This document shows, piece after piece, positions 1-8,138 of a stretch of 44,516 nt of DNA. The notes under the pieces were generated by a model. It was given only the letters and a program-made list of their open reading frames with translations, ran no database searches and was not told where the DNA came from. The position numbers were made by a program, and so were the translations under genes. Each line of letters opens with the position of its first letter. Position 1 is the first letter of the stretch. Origin of the DNA: Cytophagales bacterium (lineage in GTDB: Bacteria > Bacteroidota > Bacteroidia > Cytophagales > Spirosomataceae); assembly GCA_013298215.1 (NCBI GenBank), contig JAAFKE010000031.1, positions 1 to 44,516 on the forward strand. The letters run 5' to 3'.

Positions 1-124
1 CAATTTTTATCCAATATTACTAATTCAGACAACCTGAGTAGTTACAAAGAAAATTAGTTTGCAATACAAATTTAACTCTTTTCTATGCTCACGCTTTTTT
101 TATCCTAATGTGGCACTCATATTG
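1..124. repeat. 124-bp repeat, inverted copy at the other window end
   Basis: The reverse complement of 1-124 matches 44392-44515 with a single difference (position 46 versus 44470). At this end the repeat continues into the IS inverted repeat; at the other end it diverges at 44391. Both ends therefore run into copies of the same multicopy element, which is also a common reason for an assembly contig to stop. Confidence 0.95.
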
Positions 125-159
125 TTCAATGGTACTTGAATTTTAATGCGCTTGCCCTG
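1..159 (-). mobile_element. Left end of an ISAs1-family insertion sequence (partial)
   Basis: Read on the minus strand from 159 downward, the element begins with CAGGGCAAGCGCATTAAAA, the style of terminal inverted repeat known for ISAs1-family elements. The 35 bases at 125-159 match the inverted repeat at 5389-5423 with one mismatch, and the two diverge right after it, as expected for the left and right ends of one IS type. The right-end copy lies beside an ISAs1 transposase C-terminus, so this copy should be the left end, with its transposase reading off the window edge. No transposase codons are visible in these 159 bases. The insertion point (159/160) lies inside the toxin gene next door. 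Confidence 0.75.
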
Positions 160-373
160 CGCCCCCGGGTGGTCGGTGGCCAAATTTGAAAATCAATTCA
201 CCGTAATCTCTGTCAAATGTTAGAATTGTCCTTTCTTGAAGCTGTGCTAATTTCATAACTGCTTCGTCAGAAATACCACTGTTGGTTTCACCGATATGAA
301 TAATGTCAAAACCATTGTCGGCCAATAGTCTTTTACTGGTTATCGGAAAGTTTTCGTTGGCGAGCAGCTTCAT
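143..373 (-). pseudogene. DUF5615 PIN-like toxin, truncated by IS insertion
   Basis: The N-terminus (KLLANENFP, then ISDEAVMKLAQ and ILTFDRDYGELIF) fits the DUF5615/Mut7-C PIN-like family, toxins thought to act as RNases and usually about 110 residues long. The N-terminal acidic residue and the DRD motif are present. The reading frame crosses the IS boundary at 159/160 after ...HRPPGG, and the last residues (GQAH, stop at 143) are encoded by the IS end. The C-terminal third is thus missing, so the protein is probably inactive. Its ATG overlaps the stop of the upstream DUF433 gene (TAATG), the usual translational coupling of this toxin-antitoxin pair. Confidence 0.8.
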
Positions 374-615
374 TAGGCCAGCGATTTTGCAGGTATTTCA
401 TACATCATACTGTCTTTGAGGCAATCTTGAATGTACGCAAACACCGCTCTGAGGCTTTCTGATGTTAAAGTTGGATAGTTTTCTAATAGCATTTGCTCCG
501 TCCAGCCATCGGCCAGTCGCCCAATTAAAAGCTCCACCGAAAGCCGAGTACCTTTGATGGTAGGCTTACCCAATAAAATAGTGGGGTCTGAGGTGATATA
601 GGCATTCCAGTTCAT
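373..615 (-). CDS. DUF433 antitoxin of a DUF433/DUF5615 pair
   Basis: This 80-residue protein carries the DUF433 signature: an ITSDPTILLGKPTIKGTRL segment, followed by a helix-turn-helix-like part (LLIGRLADGWTEQMLLENYP, LTSESLRAVFAYIQD). DUF433 proteins are the antitoxins of DUF5615 PIN-like toxins; they bind the toxin through the C-terminal part and probably repress their own operon. The gene is upstream of the toxin and overlaps its start by one base (TAATG). The toxin is cut by an IS, so this antitoxin may now be orphaned. The gene appears intact. Confidence 0.85.
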   Translation of the reverse strand: MNWNAYITSDPTILLGKPTIKGTRLSVELLIGRLADGWTEQMLLENYPTLTSESLRAVFAYIQDCLKDSMMYEIPAKSLA

Positions 616-717
616 TTTTTCGACTTTTTTCTGTAAATATACGAACGAAGATCAAAGGGTAGCCTTTAACCATGTTTGTAGATTCACGTATCAGTACGGG
701 CCATGCGTTTTGTGGGG

Positions 718-1278
718 CTACACCTCCATAATGTCTTTTTCTTTGGCCGCAAATATGCCTTCTATCTTGGCGGTGTAGGAGTCGGTTATTTTTTGGGCTC
801 GCTCTTCGCCTTTTTTTACGTCATCTTCCGATACGCCCTCCTTGGTAAGTTTTCTGATCGACGCGTTCACATCCTGCCGAATGTTCCTGACGTTCACCTT
901 GGCCGTTTCAACTTCCTGTTTCACGCGCTTCACCAAGTCGCGGCGGCGCTCTTCGGTGAGCATCGGCACGCTCAAACGGATCGTCTCGCCGTCGTTCATC
1001 GGTGCAAGCCCCACGTTGCTATTTCTGATGGCTTTCTCAACGTCGGCAATCATTTTGCGGTCAAAGGGCTTCACGGCAATTGTGCGGGCATCGGGCGTGG
1101 AGACCCCCGCCACGTTGCCCAGCGGCGACATTACTCCGTAGTACTCAATCATAATTCCGTCGAGCATCTGCGCACTGGCCTTACCCGCTCTGATCTTGAC
1201 GAGCTCGATCGTCAGGTGTTTCAAGGCACGCTCCATGGTGTCTTTTGCGTCGTCGAGATACAATTCTATTTCTTCCAT
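718..1278 (-). CDS. frr: Ribosome recycling factor
   Basis: The protein of 186 residues has the full RRF fold sequence: an N-terminal ALKHLTIELVKIRAGKAS helix, the domain with YYGVMSPLGNVAGVSTPDARTI split over adjacent strands, and the C-terminal three-helix-bundle motif VPMLTEERRRDLVKRVKQ. RRF works with EF-G to split the 70S ribosome after termination. I place the start at the ATG at 1276-1278 (MEEIELYLDD), because the family normally begins there; an upstream ATG at 1332 would add 18 atypical residues. It follows pyrH with a 69-base gap on the same strand, the conserved pyrH-frr arrangement. EF-G, its partner, is encoded at 5890-7983. Confidence 0.97.
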   Translation of the reverse strand: MEEIELYLDDAKDTMERALKHLTIELVKIRAGKASAQMLDGIMIEYYGVMSPLGNVAGVSTPDARTIAVKPFDRKMIADVEKAIRNSNVGLAPMNDGETIRLSVPMLTEERRRDLVKRVKQEVETAKVNVRNIRQDVNASIRKLTKEGVSEDDVKKGEERAQKITDSYTAKIEGIFAAKEKDIMEV

Positions 1279-1347
1279 TGTTGTTTTTATTTTTAGCTCA
1301 GTGGGCTTTCTATCAGCCTCATTCAAATTCATTCATTCATTCAATAT

Positions 1348-2070
1348 TCATTCATTACACACCAGCGTGCCAACGTTCTCGCCCATTACCAATTTGAGCA
1401 GATTGCCAGGCTTATTCATGTCGAAAACAATAATGGGTAGGTTGTTTTCGCGGCACAGCGCAAAGGCGGCCGTGTCCATAATTTTAAGTTTTTGGGTCAG
1501 CGCGTCGTCAAAAGTCACTCGGTCGTATTTTGTGGCGGTGGGGTCTTTTTCGGGGTCAGCCGTATAAACACCGTCCACGCGCGTGCCTTTCAGCACCACG
1601 TCGGCGTTTATTTCGATGGCGCGTAGGCTACCAGCAGTGTCGGTCGTAAAATACGGATTGCCCGTTCCAGCCCCAAAAACCACCACGCGGCCTTTTTCTA
1701 AGTGCCTGATAGCCCGCCGCCTAATAACCGGCTCGGCCACTGCCTCCATGTTGATGGCCGACATCATGCGGGTAAACATCCCCTGTTTTTCTAACGAACT
1801 CTGAACGGCCATGCCGTTTATGACAGTAGCCAGCATTCCCATGTAATCGCCCTGGGCGCGGTCTATCCCCGATTTCTCGATCTCCGCCCCCCGAAATATA
1901 TTGCCCCCCCCAATCACAATCGCAATCTCAACGCCCACGTCCTTAATGGTCTTGATCTCGCGGGCGTATTGGTTCAGAATATCAAAATCAATGATTTTTT
2001 CTTTGTTGCCACCATTGAGGGCTTCGCCGCTCAGTTTGAGCAAAATGCGTTTGTATTTGAGTTGGCTCAT
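1348..2070 (-). CDS. pyrH: Uridylate kinase
   Basis: This is a 240-residue amino-acid-kinase-fold UMP kinase. It phosphorylates UMP to UDP in the cytoplasm for nucleotide synthesis. Visible motifs are [12 protein letters not shown] at the N-terminus, the glycine-rich [28 protein letters not shown], and [16 protein letters not shown] near the nucleotide site. The start is set at the ATG at 2068-2070 ([15 protein letters not shown]), because the ten residues possible upstream are not family-like. It lies upstream of frr, probably in one transcript. On the minus strand a perfect TAnnTTTG box (TAATTTTG, positions 2105-2098) lies about 28 bases before the start codon. Confidence 0.97.
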   Translation of the reverse strand: MSQLKYKRILLKLSGEALNGGNKEKIIDFDILNQYAREIKTIKDVGVEIAIVIGGGNIFRGAEIEKSGIDRAQGDYMGMLATVINGMAVQSSLEKQGMFTRMMSAINMEAVAEPVIRRRAIRHLEKGRVVVFGAGTGNPYFTTDTAGSLRAIEINADVVLKGTRVDGVYTADPEKDPTATKYDRVTFDDALTQKLKIMDTAAFALCRENNLPIIVFDMNKPGNLLKLVMGENVGTLVCNE

Positions 2071-2097
2071 TGTGTCTTTAAGGTGAAGTCCGTTTTG

Positions 2098-2105
2098 CAA
2101 AATTA
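2098..2105 (-). promoter_or_regulatory. Possible -7 box for pyrH-frr
   Basis: The minus strand reads TAATTTTG, a perfect match to the Bacteroidota -7 consensus TAnnTTTG, about 28 bases before the pyrH ATG. No convincing -33 TTTG is found 19 bases further upstream, so support is partial. Confidence 0.35.
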
Positions 2106-2187
2106 TAAAAAAGTTGGGAGTTGTTCGTTTTTTAGGTCGTCAGGTTTGATAAATTATATTTAGTTTCGCACAAACAAAACTCAATTT

Positions 2188-3297
2188 ATGCAAAGTCGAT
2201 TGCTTTCGTTGGATGTCTTTCGGGGCATTACCGTCATGGGAATGATATTGGTAAACAACCCAGGCGACTGGGGGCACGTGTACTGGCCGCTGCTCCACGC
2301 CCCCTGGCACGGTTGCACGCCCACGGATCTGATCTTCCCGTTTTTTTTATTCATCGTGGGTGTTTCCATTAGCTACGCCCTCGACAAGGCCAAATATCAG
2401 CCCGAAAGCCACGGCGAGGTCATCCGAAAAGTTATAAAACGCGGCCTAACGCTCTTTGGGCTGGGGCTTTTTCTGAGCCTGTACCCAAAATTTGATTTCG
2501 CTACTGTGCGCATTCCAGGCGTTTTGCAGCGCATCGGGATCGTTTTTATTGTTTGCTCCATTATTTTTTTAAAAACAAACCTAAAAACCCAAATTTTCAT
2601 TGGGCTGCTGGTGTTGGTGGCCTATTATATATTAATGAACTTCGTGCCCGTGCCGGGTATTGGGCCCGCCAACTTAGAACCCACCACCAACCTCGGGGCT
2701 TGGATAGACCACAACCTGCTCGAAGGCCACCTGTACAAAAAAACCAAAGTCTGGGACCCCGAGGGGCCGTTTAGCACCATTCCAGCCCTGGCCACGGGCT
2801 TGCTGGGTGTGTTGGCGGGTAGCGTGCTGAAGTCCTCCGAAAGTGCGAGTGCCAAAATTCGCAAAATGTGCATCGTTGGCGGGCTGTGTACGTTGGCGGG
2901 GTTGGCTTTGCAGGGAGCTTTTCCGATCAACAAAGCGCTCTGGACCAGCACCTACGTGCTGTTTGCGGGTGGTTTGGCCATGCTCGGCTTGGCGTTGTGC
3001 TATTGGGTCATCGACATTAAACAGTGGCGCGGCTGGACCTCCCCGTTTTTATACTTCGGGGTCAATGCCATCATCGTTTTCTTTTTGTCGGGGATAATTC
3101 CGCGCACGCTCTTTTTGATAAAAATTCAGGACGGAGCCACGACCATAAACGCCCAGCAGTGGCTCTACCAGCGTTTGTTCACGTCCTGGATTGCCGATCC
3201 CTACGCCGCTTCGTTGGCGGGTGCGCTGTTTTTCTTGCTCATTTGGTTTTTTATTCTTCGCCAAATGTACCGCGCCAATATTATCGTGAAGGTTTAA
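2188..3297 (+). CDS. NagX-like membrane acyltransferase (DUF5009 / HGSNAT family)
   Basis: The 369-residue polytopic membrane protein starts with SRLLSLDVFRGITVMGMILV and has the diagnostic first-loop motif HAPWHGCTPTDLIFPFFLF, with the family's conserved histidines and aspartate. This family includes human heparan-alpha-glucosaminide N-acetyltransferase and bacterial NagX, which acetylate amino sugars across a membrane using cytoplasmic acetyl-CoA. About ten hydrophobic helices can be seen. The gene is divergent from pyrH and lies 15 bases before the nuclease gene, so the two may share a transcript. The sugar substrate cannot be told from sequence; a role in recycling GlcNAc-type sugars is an inference from the family. 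Confidence 0.85.
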   Translation: MQSRLLSLDVFRGITVMGMILVNNPGDWGHVYWPLLHAPWHGCTPTDLIFPFFLFIVGVSISYALDKAKYQPESHGEVIRKVIKRGLTLFGLGLFLSLYPKFDFATVRIPGVLQRIGIVFIVCSIIFLKTNLKTQIFIGLLVLVAYYILMNFVPVPGIGPANLEPTTNLGAWIDHNLLEGHLYKKTKVWDPEGPFSTIPALATGLLGVLAGSVLKSSESASAKIRKMCIVGGLCTLAGLALQGAFPINKALWTSTYVLFAGGLAMLGLALCYWVIDIKQWRGWTSPFLYFGVNAIIVFFLSGIIPRTLFLIKIQDGATTINAQQWLYQRLFTSWIADPYAASLAGALFFLLIWFFILRQMYRANIIVKV

Positions 3298-3312
3298 TCC
3301 GCCCCCGCCAAG

Positions 3313-4995
3313 ATGTCCGAAAACACCAAAATAGAACTCCCACCAAAGTACTATTTAGATTATTTTACCTTCCTGCTTCGTTTCGTTGAACGGATGTATA
3401 CCCCCATTTTGAACGATGCGGAACTCAGTTTTCTACGCCAGTTCGACCAACTAAGTCAGGATGCCCAGTGCCTTTATATCAGGTTCAGCAACCGAAAAGG
3501 GTCTTTTTTTCGGGTCAATAAACTAAAATACGCCGAGATCGACGACATCCCCGCCGCCCTGTACGAACTTGCCGATGGTGGTTTCATTGCGCCCCTTTCC
3601 GACAGCCACGCTGCCGACTTAGAAGAAATCCTCGGCGTTCTCACCAGAGAAGACCTGCTCAAACTCACACCCGCCACGAGTTGGGTGAGGGCACTCAAAA
3701 AGCCCGAGTTGGTTCGTTTTTTGCGCCTCGAACACCCGTCTGCCGACCTTATTGAGGCCATTAACAACCTCGAAGCCATCGTCAGAACGAGCCGCGAGGT
3801 GGAGGTGATGATGTTTAAGTTTTTATTTTTTGGCAACCGCCACGGCGACATGACCGAGTTTGTGGTGCGTGATTTGGGCATGATAAATTTCCAACAATAC
3901 CGCGACGACGAATATACGGCGCGTTTTGCCAGCCGCCAAGAAGCCGAAGACAAGCTGCTGGTTTCGCTGGCCAACGAGCAATTTTTTGAACTGAAAGACC
4001 AAAAACAACTGCCCCCCGAAGACGTTTTTCACTGGTTTGCGAGCTGGCGGCTCACCGTGCCAAACCTCAGCGCAGTGGCCATGCCGGGGTTTCATAAATT
4101 GGCCAACCGCGTGGGGCTTTTTTTGGAACGCCAAAAATGTGCCGACCAGGCCCTGAGCGTTTACGAACTTACCGACCAAGCCCCCGCCCGCGAACGCCGT
4201 GCGCGGCTATTGCTCAAAACTGGCGCACCAGACGAGGCACTGGCCCTCTGCGACGACATTGAACGAACCGCCCAAAACGCCGACGAACGTTTTTTTGCCC
4301 TCGATTTTAAGGCCCAGATTCTAAACACAAAAAAACGAACCAAAAAAAGTACCACCCAGTTTTTGCAAAATGCCACCTCGGTGGCCATTCCCGCCTCCAA
4401 CCGGGGGCGCGTGGAGGCGGGCGTGGTGGCGCACTACAACCAAAATGGCCACCACGCCGTTCACTGCGAAAACTACCCCTGGCGCGGACTGCTCGGGTTG
4501 GTTTTTTGGGATATTATTTTCGATACCAACGTGCAGGCCATCCACCATCCGCTGCAACGCATACCGTCGGATTTTTACCTGTCCGATTTTTTTGAAAAAC
4601 GCCAAACACAAATCCACGCGCACCTCAACACGCTCAAAACCACCCAAGACTACGACGCGTGGATTGACAAAATATTTGACCAAAAGTACGGCACCGCCAA
4701 CGTGCTGGTGGAGTGGAGCGACGTGATGTTGGCGTTGGTGAAATTGCTCGTATCGAAACTGACACCGCAGCAATTGGCCAATATTCTGCTCGAAATGGCG
4801 GCAAATATGCGCGCAAACACCCACGGATTTCCCGATTTATTAGTCTGGACCGACGACAGCTACGAACTGGTAGAGGTAAAGTCGCCAACCGACCACCTGT
4901 CGGCACAGCAGCTTCATTGGCTCAAATTGTTCGACCAGTGGGGTGTGAACGCCAAAGTACTGCGCGTTGTTTGGGAAGATATACAAACTCATTAA
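3313..4995 (+). CDS. FAN1-type VRR-NUC structure-specific nuclease
   Basis: The 560-residue protein ends in a VRR-NUC domain (about residues 490-555). HGFPDLLVWTDD supplies the catalytic aspartate and LVEVKSP the ExK pair (near residues 521-523), followed by LSAQQLHWLKLFDQWGV, as in Fanconi-associated nuclease 1. The N-terminal part (YFTFLLRFVERMYTPIL; CLYIRFSNRKGSFFRVNKLKY) matches the FAN1 N-terminal region, and residues about 250-370 contain helical TPR-like repeats (YELTDQAPARERRARLLLKTG). Full length agrees with bacterial FAN1, about 560 residues. FAN1 cuts 5'-flap DNA and helps unhook interstrand crosslinks. It sits 15 bases before a small CoA-binding protein gene. Confidence 0.88.
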   Translation: MSENTKIELPPKYYLDYFTFLLRFVERMYTPILNDAELSFLRQFDQLSQDAQCLYIRFSNRKGSFFRVNKLKYAEIDDIPAALYELADGGFIAPLSDSHAADLEEILGVLTREDLLKLTPATSWVRALKKPELVRFLRLEHPSADLIEAINNLEAIVRTSREVEVMMFKFLFFGNRHGDMTEFVVRDLGMINFQQYRDDEYTARFASRQEAEDKLLVSLANEQFFELKDQKQLPPEDVFHWFASWRLTVPNLSAVAMPGFHKLANRVGLFLERQKCADQALSVYELTDQAPARERRARLLLKTGAPDEALALCDDIERTAQNADERFFALDFKAQILNTKKRTKKSTTQFLQNATSVAIPASNRGRVEAGVVAHYNQNGHHAVHCENYPWRGLLGLVFWDIIFDTNVQAIHHPLQRIPSDFYLSDFFEKRQTQIHAHLNTLKTTQDYDAWIDKIFDQKYGTANVLVEWSDVMLALVKLLVSKLTPQQLANILLEMAANMRANTHGFPDLLVWTDDSYELVEVKSPTDHLSAQQLHWLKLFDQWGVNAKVLRVVWEDIQTH

Positions 4996-5010
4996 AACAG
5001 AACAAAACAC

Positions 5011-5376
5011 ATGAACGACCCCGTAACTTTGGTGCTCGGAGCCACCACAAACGTAGATCGCTACGCTTTTCTGGCGGCCAACCGCCTCCACAACGCTGGT
5101 CACGCCATTGCGCTGGTGGGCATAAAAACGGGCTTGGTTGCCCAGCATCAAATTCAAACGGGCAAACCACCGCTGGCCAACATCGATACCGTGACGCTCT
5201 ACGTTGGGCCAAAAAATCAGCCTGAGTGGTACGATTACGTGCTGGCTTTGCGCCCCCGCCGCGTGATTTTTAACCCAGGAACGGAGAATACGGCGTTCCA
5301 AACGTTGCTCACCGATCATCAAATAGCCGCCGTCGAAGCCTGCACGTTGGTTATGCTGGCCGCCAAGACCTATTGA
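5011..5376 (+). CDS. CoA-binding domain protein (CoA_binding_2, YccU-like)
   Basis: The 121-residue Rossmann-fold protein has the N-terminal nucleotide motif VTLVLGATTNVDRYAFLAANRL and later PRRVIFNPGTENTAFQ, the conserved PG(T/A)EN segment of the CoA_binding_2 family. These small soluble proteins bind CoA; their physiological role is not established. The gene is complete, 15 bases after the FAN1 gene, and its stop lies only 12 bases before the inverted repeat of an IS relic. The IS therefore landed just past this gene and probably removed or displaced its original downstream context. Confidence 0.85.
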   Translation: MNDPVTLVLGATTNVDRYAFLAANRLHNAGHAIALVGIKTGLVAQHQIQTGKPPLANIDTVTLYVGPKNQPEWYDYVLALRPRRVIFNPGTENTAFQTLLTDHQIAAVEACTLVMLAAKTY

Positions 5377-5388
5377 GCGTTGGCGCGG

Positions 5389-5760
5389 CAGGGCAAGCGC
5401 ATTAAAATTTAAGTACCATTGAAGATGACCTTATGCAAAAAATCTTTTTGTCCGTTAGCCTTGGTTCTTTTGTGCTGAATTGAAATTTTAGTGCTTTCTT
5501 TTTGAACAAATTGAGGGTTATTCTCCTAAGAAAAGTCATATTGACCGCAGAATTATCCATTCTGTTTCTTCTGCGGTCTTCATCAAATGTTACATCAAGA
5601 CTCCAATGGAGCTTGTTCTCAATGCCCCAATGCGAACGAGCCGCTGATAAGACCTTATCAGCAGTAAATGCTTGACTACAAATAAAATATCGAGTCTCAA
5701 AGCTAACTTTATTACTGGCTATGATTGTACGTTCACTGGTGATTTTACTCAAACCTTGTC
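5389..5760 (-). mobile_element. Relic of an ISAs1-family element (right end plus transposase 3' part)
   Basis: The right inverted repeat is at 5389-5423 (starts CAGGGCAAGCGCATTAAAA) and partners the left-type end at 125-159. Only the 3' third of the transposase gene follows, and no matching left end is found before the terminator at 5835, so the element is a truncated relic. The inner boundary near 5760 is approximate. Confidence 0.8.
5402..5752 (-). pseudogene. ISAs1-family transposase, C-terminal fragment
   Basis: The 116-codon frame encodes the end of an ISAs1/IS1358-type DDE transposase. It shows the family C-terminal signature RSHWGIENKLHWSLDVTF, DRRRNRMDNSAVN and FLRRITLNLFKKK, containing the last acidic catalytic residue in the WGIEN context. 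Intact family members have about 370 residues; here about the first 250 are absent, and the ATG at 5752 is only an internal methionine. The stop codon lies inside the right inverted repeat. It cannot transpose by itself. Confidence 0.88.
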
Positions 5761-5834
5761 CTAAAATCGGGATAGAATATAAGATGCAAAATTAAATTTT
5801 ATTCATTTCAATGCACTCACCCCCTAGCCAACAA

Positions 5835-5867
5835 CAAAAAGCCCCGAACCAAGTTCGGGGCTTTTTG
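5835..5867. terminator. Strong intrinsic terminator downstream of fusA
   Basis: A perfect 15-bp stem (core GCCCCGAAC / GTTCGGGGC, flanked by A5 and T5) with a 3-base loop CAA. Because of the symmetric A and T runs it can act in both directions; on the minus strand it ends fusA transcription 23 bases after the stop codon. Confidence 0.93.
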
Positions 5868-5889
5868 ACTAAATAGTGTGCGCTGAGGC

Positions 5890-7983
5890 TTATCCTTTGG
5901 TTTTTGCAACCACGGCATCGGCCAAACTTTGCGGCACAAACTCGTAGTGGGCAAAAGTAAGGTTGGCCGTTGCGCGTCCTGATGACATGGTGCGCAGGTC
6001 GGTCACGTAGCCAAACAGTTCCGACAGCGGCACGTCGGCTTTGATAACCTGCGAGCCAGCCTTCGAGTCCATGCCTTTCATCATTCCTCGGCGGCGGTTC
6101 AAGTCGCCAGTGATTGGACCAGTATATTCTTCGGGGGTCAAAACCTCAACGGCCATAATTGGCTCGAGCAATTTTGGACCCGCCTGGCGCGATGCCTCTT
6201 TAAAGCCCATTCGGGCGGCTAATTCAAACGAAAGTGAGTCTGAGTCCACGTCGTGGTACGAACCGTGGAACAACCGCACCTTCATGCCTTGCAGCGGATA
6301 GCCCGCCAAAGCACCATTTTTTAGGCACTCATCAAACCCTTTTTGTACGGCAGGAATAAACTCGCGCGGAATGGCTCCACCCACTACCTCGTTCACAAAC
6401 TGCAAGCCTTCTTGCTTGTCGTCGTCGCGGGGCCCGAGTTCAAAAACGATGTCGGCAAACTTACCGCGTCCACCCGATTGTTTCTTATAAACCTCGCGGT
6501 GCTCTACTTTTTTGGTAATTGCCTCTTTGTAGGCCACCTGCGGCGCACCTTGGTTCACCTCCACTTTAAACTCGCGGCGCATCCGGTCAATGATAATCTC
6601 CAAGTGCAACTCGCCCATCCCACGAATAATGGTCTGACCCGTTTCTTCGTTCGATTCTACTTTGAGCGTTGGGTCTTCTTCGATGAGTTTTCCGATGGCC
6701 TTCGAGAAATTGTCCTGGTCGGCGGTTTTCTTTGGCTCGATGGCGTAGCCGATTACTGGCTCAGGAAACACCATTGATTCGAGTACGATTGGGTGTTTTT
6801 CGTCCGACAGCGTATCGCCCGTTTTGATGTCTTTGAAACCTACCACTGCGCCAATGTCACCCGCTCCCAAACGGGGAATCGAGTTTTGTTTGTTGGCGTG
6901 CATCTGGAATATCCGCGAGATACGCTCTTTGTTGCCCGAACGGTTGTTGAGCACGTATGAACCCGCATCCAAACCGCCCGAGTATGCCCGGATAAAACAC
7001 AAGCGACCCACGAAAGGATCGGTGGCTATCTTAAACGCCAACGCCGCAAACGGCTCAGACTCAGACGGCTTGCGCGATATTTCCGCGCCCGTGTCTGGGT
7101 GGGTTCCCATAATGCTTTCTTTGTCCAACGGCGACGGGCATAGTGCCATCACGTAGTCGAGCATTGTTTGAACGCCTTTGTTTTTGAACGACGATCCGCA
7201 CAACATCGGCACAACCTTCATGGCTATTGTAGCCGCCCGCAGGGCCGCCAAAATTTCGGCCTCGGTAATGGACGTTGGGTCTTCAAAGTATTTTTCCATC
7301 AAGTTGTCGTCAAATTCGGCAACTGCCTCGAGGAGTTTTTCGCGGTATTCGGTTGCTTCTTCGAGCATATCGTCAGGAATCGGCACTTCAGAAAAGGTCA
7401 TTCCCTTGTCAGATTCGTTCCAAACAATGCCCCGGAAGTTTACCAGATCAACTACGCCCTTAAACTCGTCTTCGGCACCAATTGGCAACTGCAAAGGCAC
7501 GGCATTGCTACCGAGCATTTCTTTTACCTGGTTGCAAACGTTCAAGAAATCAGCACCCGATCGGTCCATTTTGTTCACAAAACCAATACGCGCCACGTTG
7601 TAGTTGTTGGCCAAACGCCAGTTGGTTTCCGACTGCGGCTCCACGCCATCAACGGCACTAAACAAAAACACCAGTCCGTCCAAAACGCGCAAAGAGCGGT
7701 TTACTTCGACCGTAAAATCTACGTGGCCAGGCGTGTCGATGATGTTGATGTGGTATTTGTCGCCCCGGTAGTCCCAGTCCACGGTTGTGGCCGCAGATGT
7801 AATGGTGATACCCCGCTCCTGCTCCTGCTCCATCCAGTCCATGGTGGCCGCACCATCGTGCACCTCGCCAATTTTGTGGCTCACCCCTGCGTAATACAGG
7901 ATTCGCTCGGTGGTGGTGGTTTTGCCCGCATCGATGTGGGCAGCAATACCAATGTTTCTTGTGTACTTTAAATCGCGAGCCAT
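5890..7983 (-). CDS. fusA: Elongation factor G
   Basis: The 697-residue translational GTPase catalyses ribosomal translocation and, with RRF, ribosome recycling. The G-domain motifs are clear: [15 protein letters not shown] (P-loop), [11 protein letters not shown] (switch I end), DTPGHVDFT, and NKMD. Domains II-V follow, including the domain IV loop region ([18 protein letters not shown]) and the C-terminal [15 protein letters not shown]. The start at 7981-7983 ([13 protein letters not shown]) is the family start; an extension to 8031 adds 16 non-family residues. No rpsL, rpsG or tuf gene is next to it, so this is either a relocated single fusA or an additional copy. Confidence 0.97.
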   Translation of the reverse strand: MARDLKYTRNIGIAAHIDAGKTTTTERILYYAGVSHKIGEVHDGAATMDWMEQEQERGITITSAATTVDWDYRGDKYHINIIDTPGHVDFTVEVNRSLRVLDGLVFLFSAVDGVEPQSETNWRLANNYNVARIGFVNKMDRSGADFLNVCNQVKEMLGSNAVPLQLPIGAEDEFKGVVDLVNFRGIVWNESDKGMTFSEVPIPDDMLEEATEYREKLLEAVAEFDDNLMEKYFEDPTSITEAEILAALRAATIAMKVVPMLCGSSFKNKGVQTMLDYVMALCPSPLDKESIMGTHPDTGAEISRKPSESEPFAALAFKIATDPFVGRLCFIRAYSGGLDAGSYVLNNRSGNKERISRIFQMHANKQNSIPRLGAGDIGAVVGFKDIKTGDTLSDEKHPIVLESMVFPEPVIGYAIEPKKTADQDNFSKAIGKLIEEDPTLKVESNEETGQTIIRGMGELHLEIIIDRMRREFKVEVNQGAPQVAYKEAITKKVEHREVYKKQSGGRGKFADIVFELGPRDDDKQEGLQFVNEVVGGAIPREFIPAVQKGFDECLKNGALAGYPLQGMKVRLFHGSYHDVDSDSLSFELAARMGFKEASRQAGPKLLEPIMAVEVLTPEEYTGPITGDLNRRRGMMKGMDSKAGSQVIKADVPLSELFGYVTDLRTMSSGRATANLTFAHYEFVPQSLADAVVAKTKG

Positions 7984-8138
7984 TTTTTTATGGTTTGAAA
8001 ATAGTATTATTTTAGAATAAGAAACCGCCAAATGCGGCCTAATGTTTCAGTATCAAGACACAATGCCCTAAAATTGAGCCGCAAAATTAGACATTTCTTA
8101 GAACATTGCCAAACGGCCACTGGTTATTTTTTGTCAAT

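Noticed and set aside
703-1296. A long open frame of 197 codons on the plus strand opposite frr
   Set aside because: It is antisense to the well-conserved frr gene, and the protein has no recognisable domain; similar antisense frames occur opposite fusA (7168-7971) and groL (18147-18728) and come from codon bias.
1-5760. Composite transposon carrying frr, pyrH and neighbours
   Set aside because: The right element is a truncated relic without a left end, the cargo is housekeeping genes, and no target duplication can be shown.
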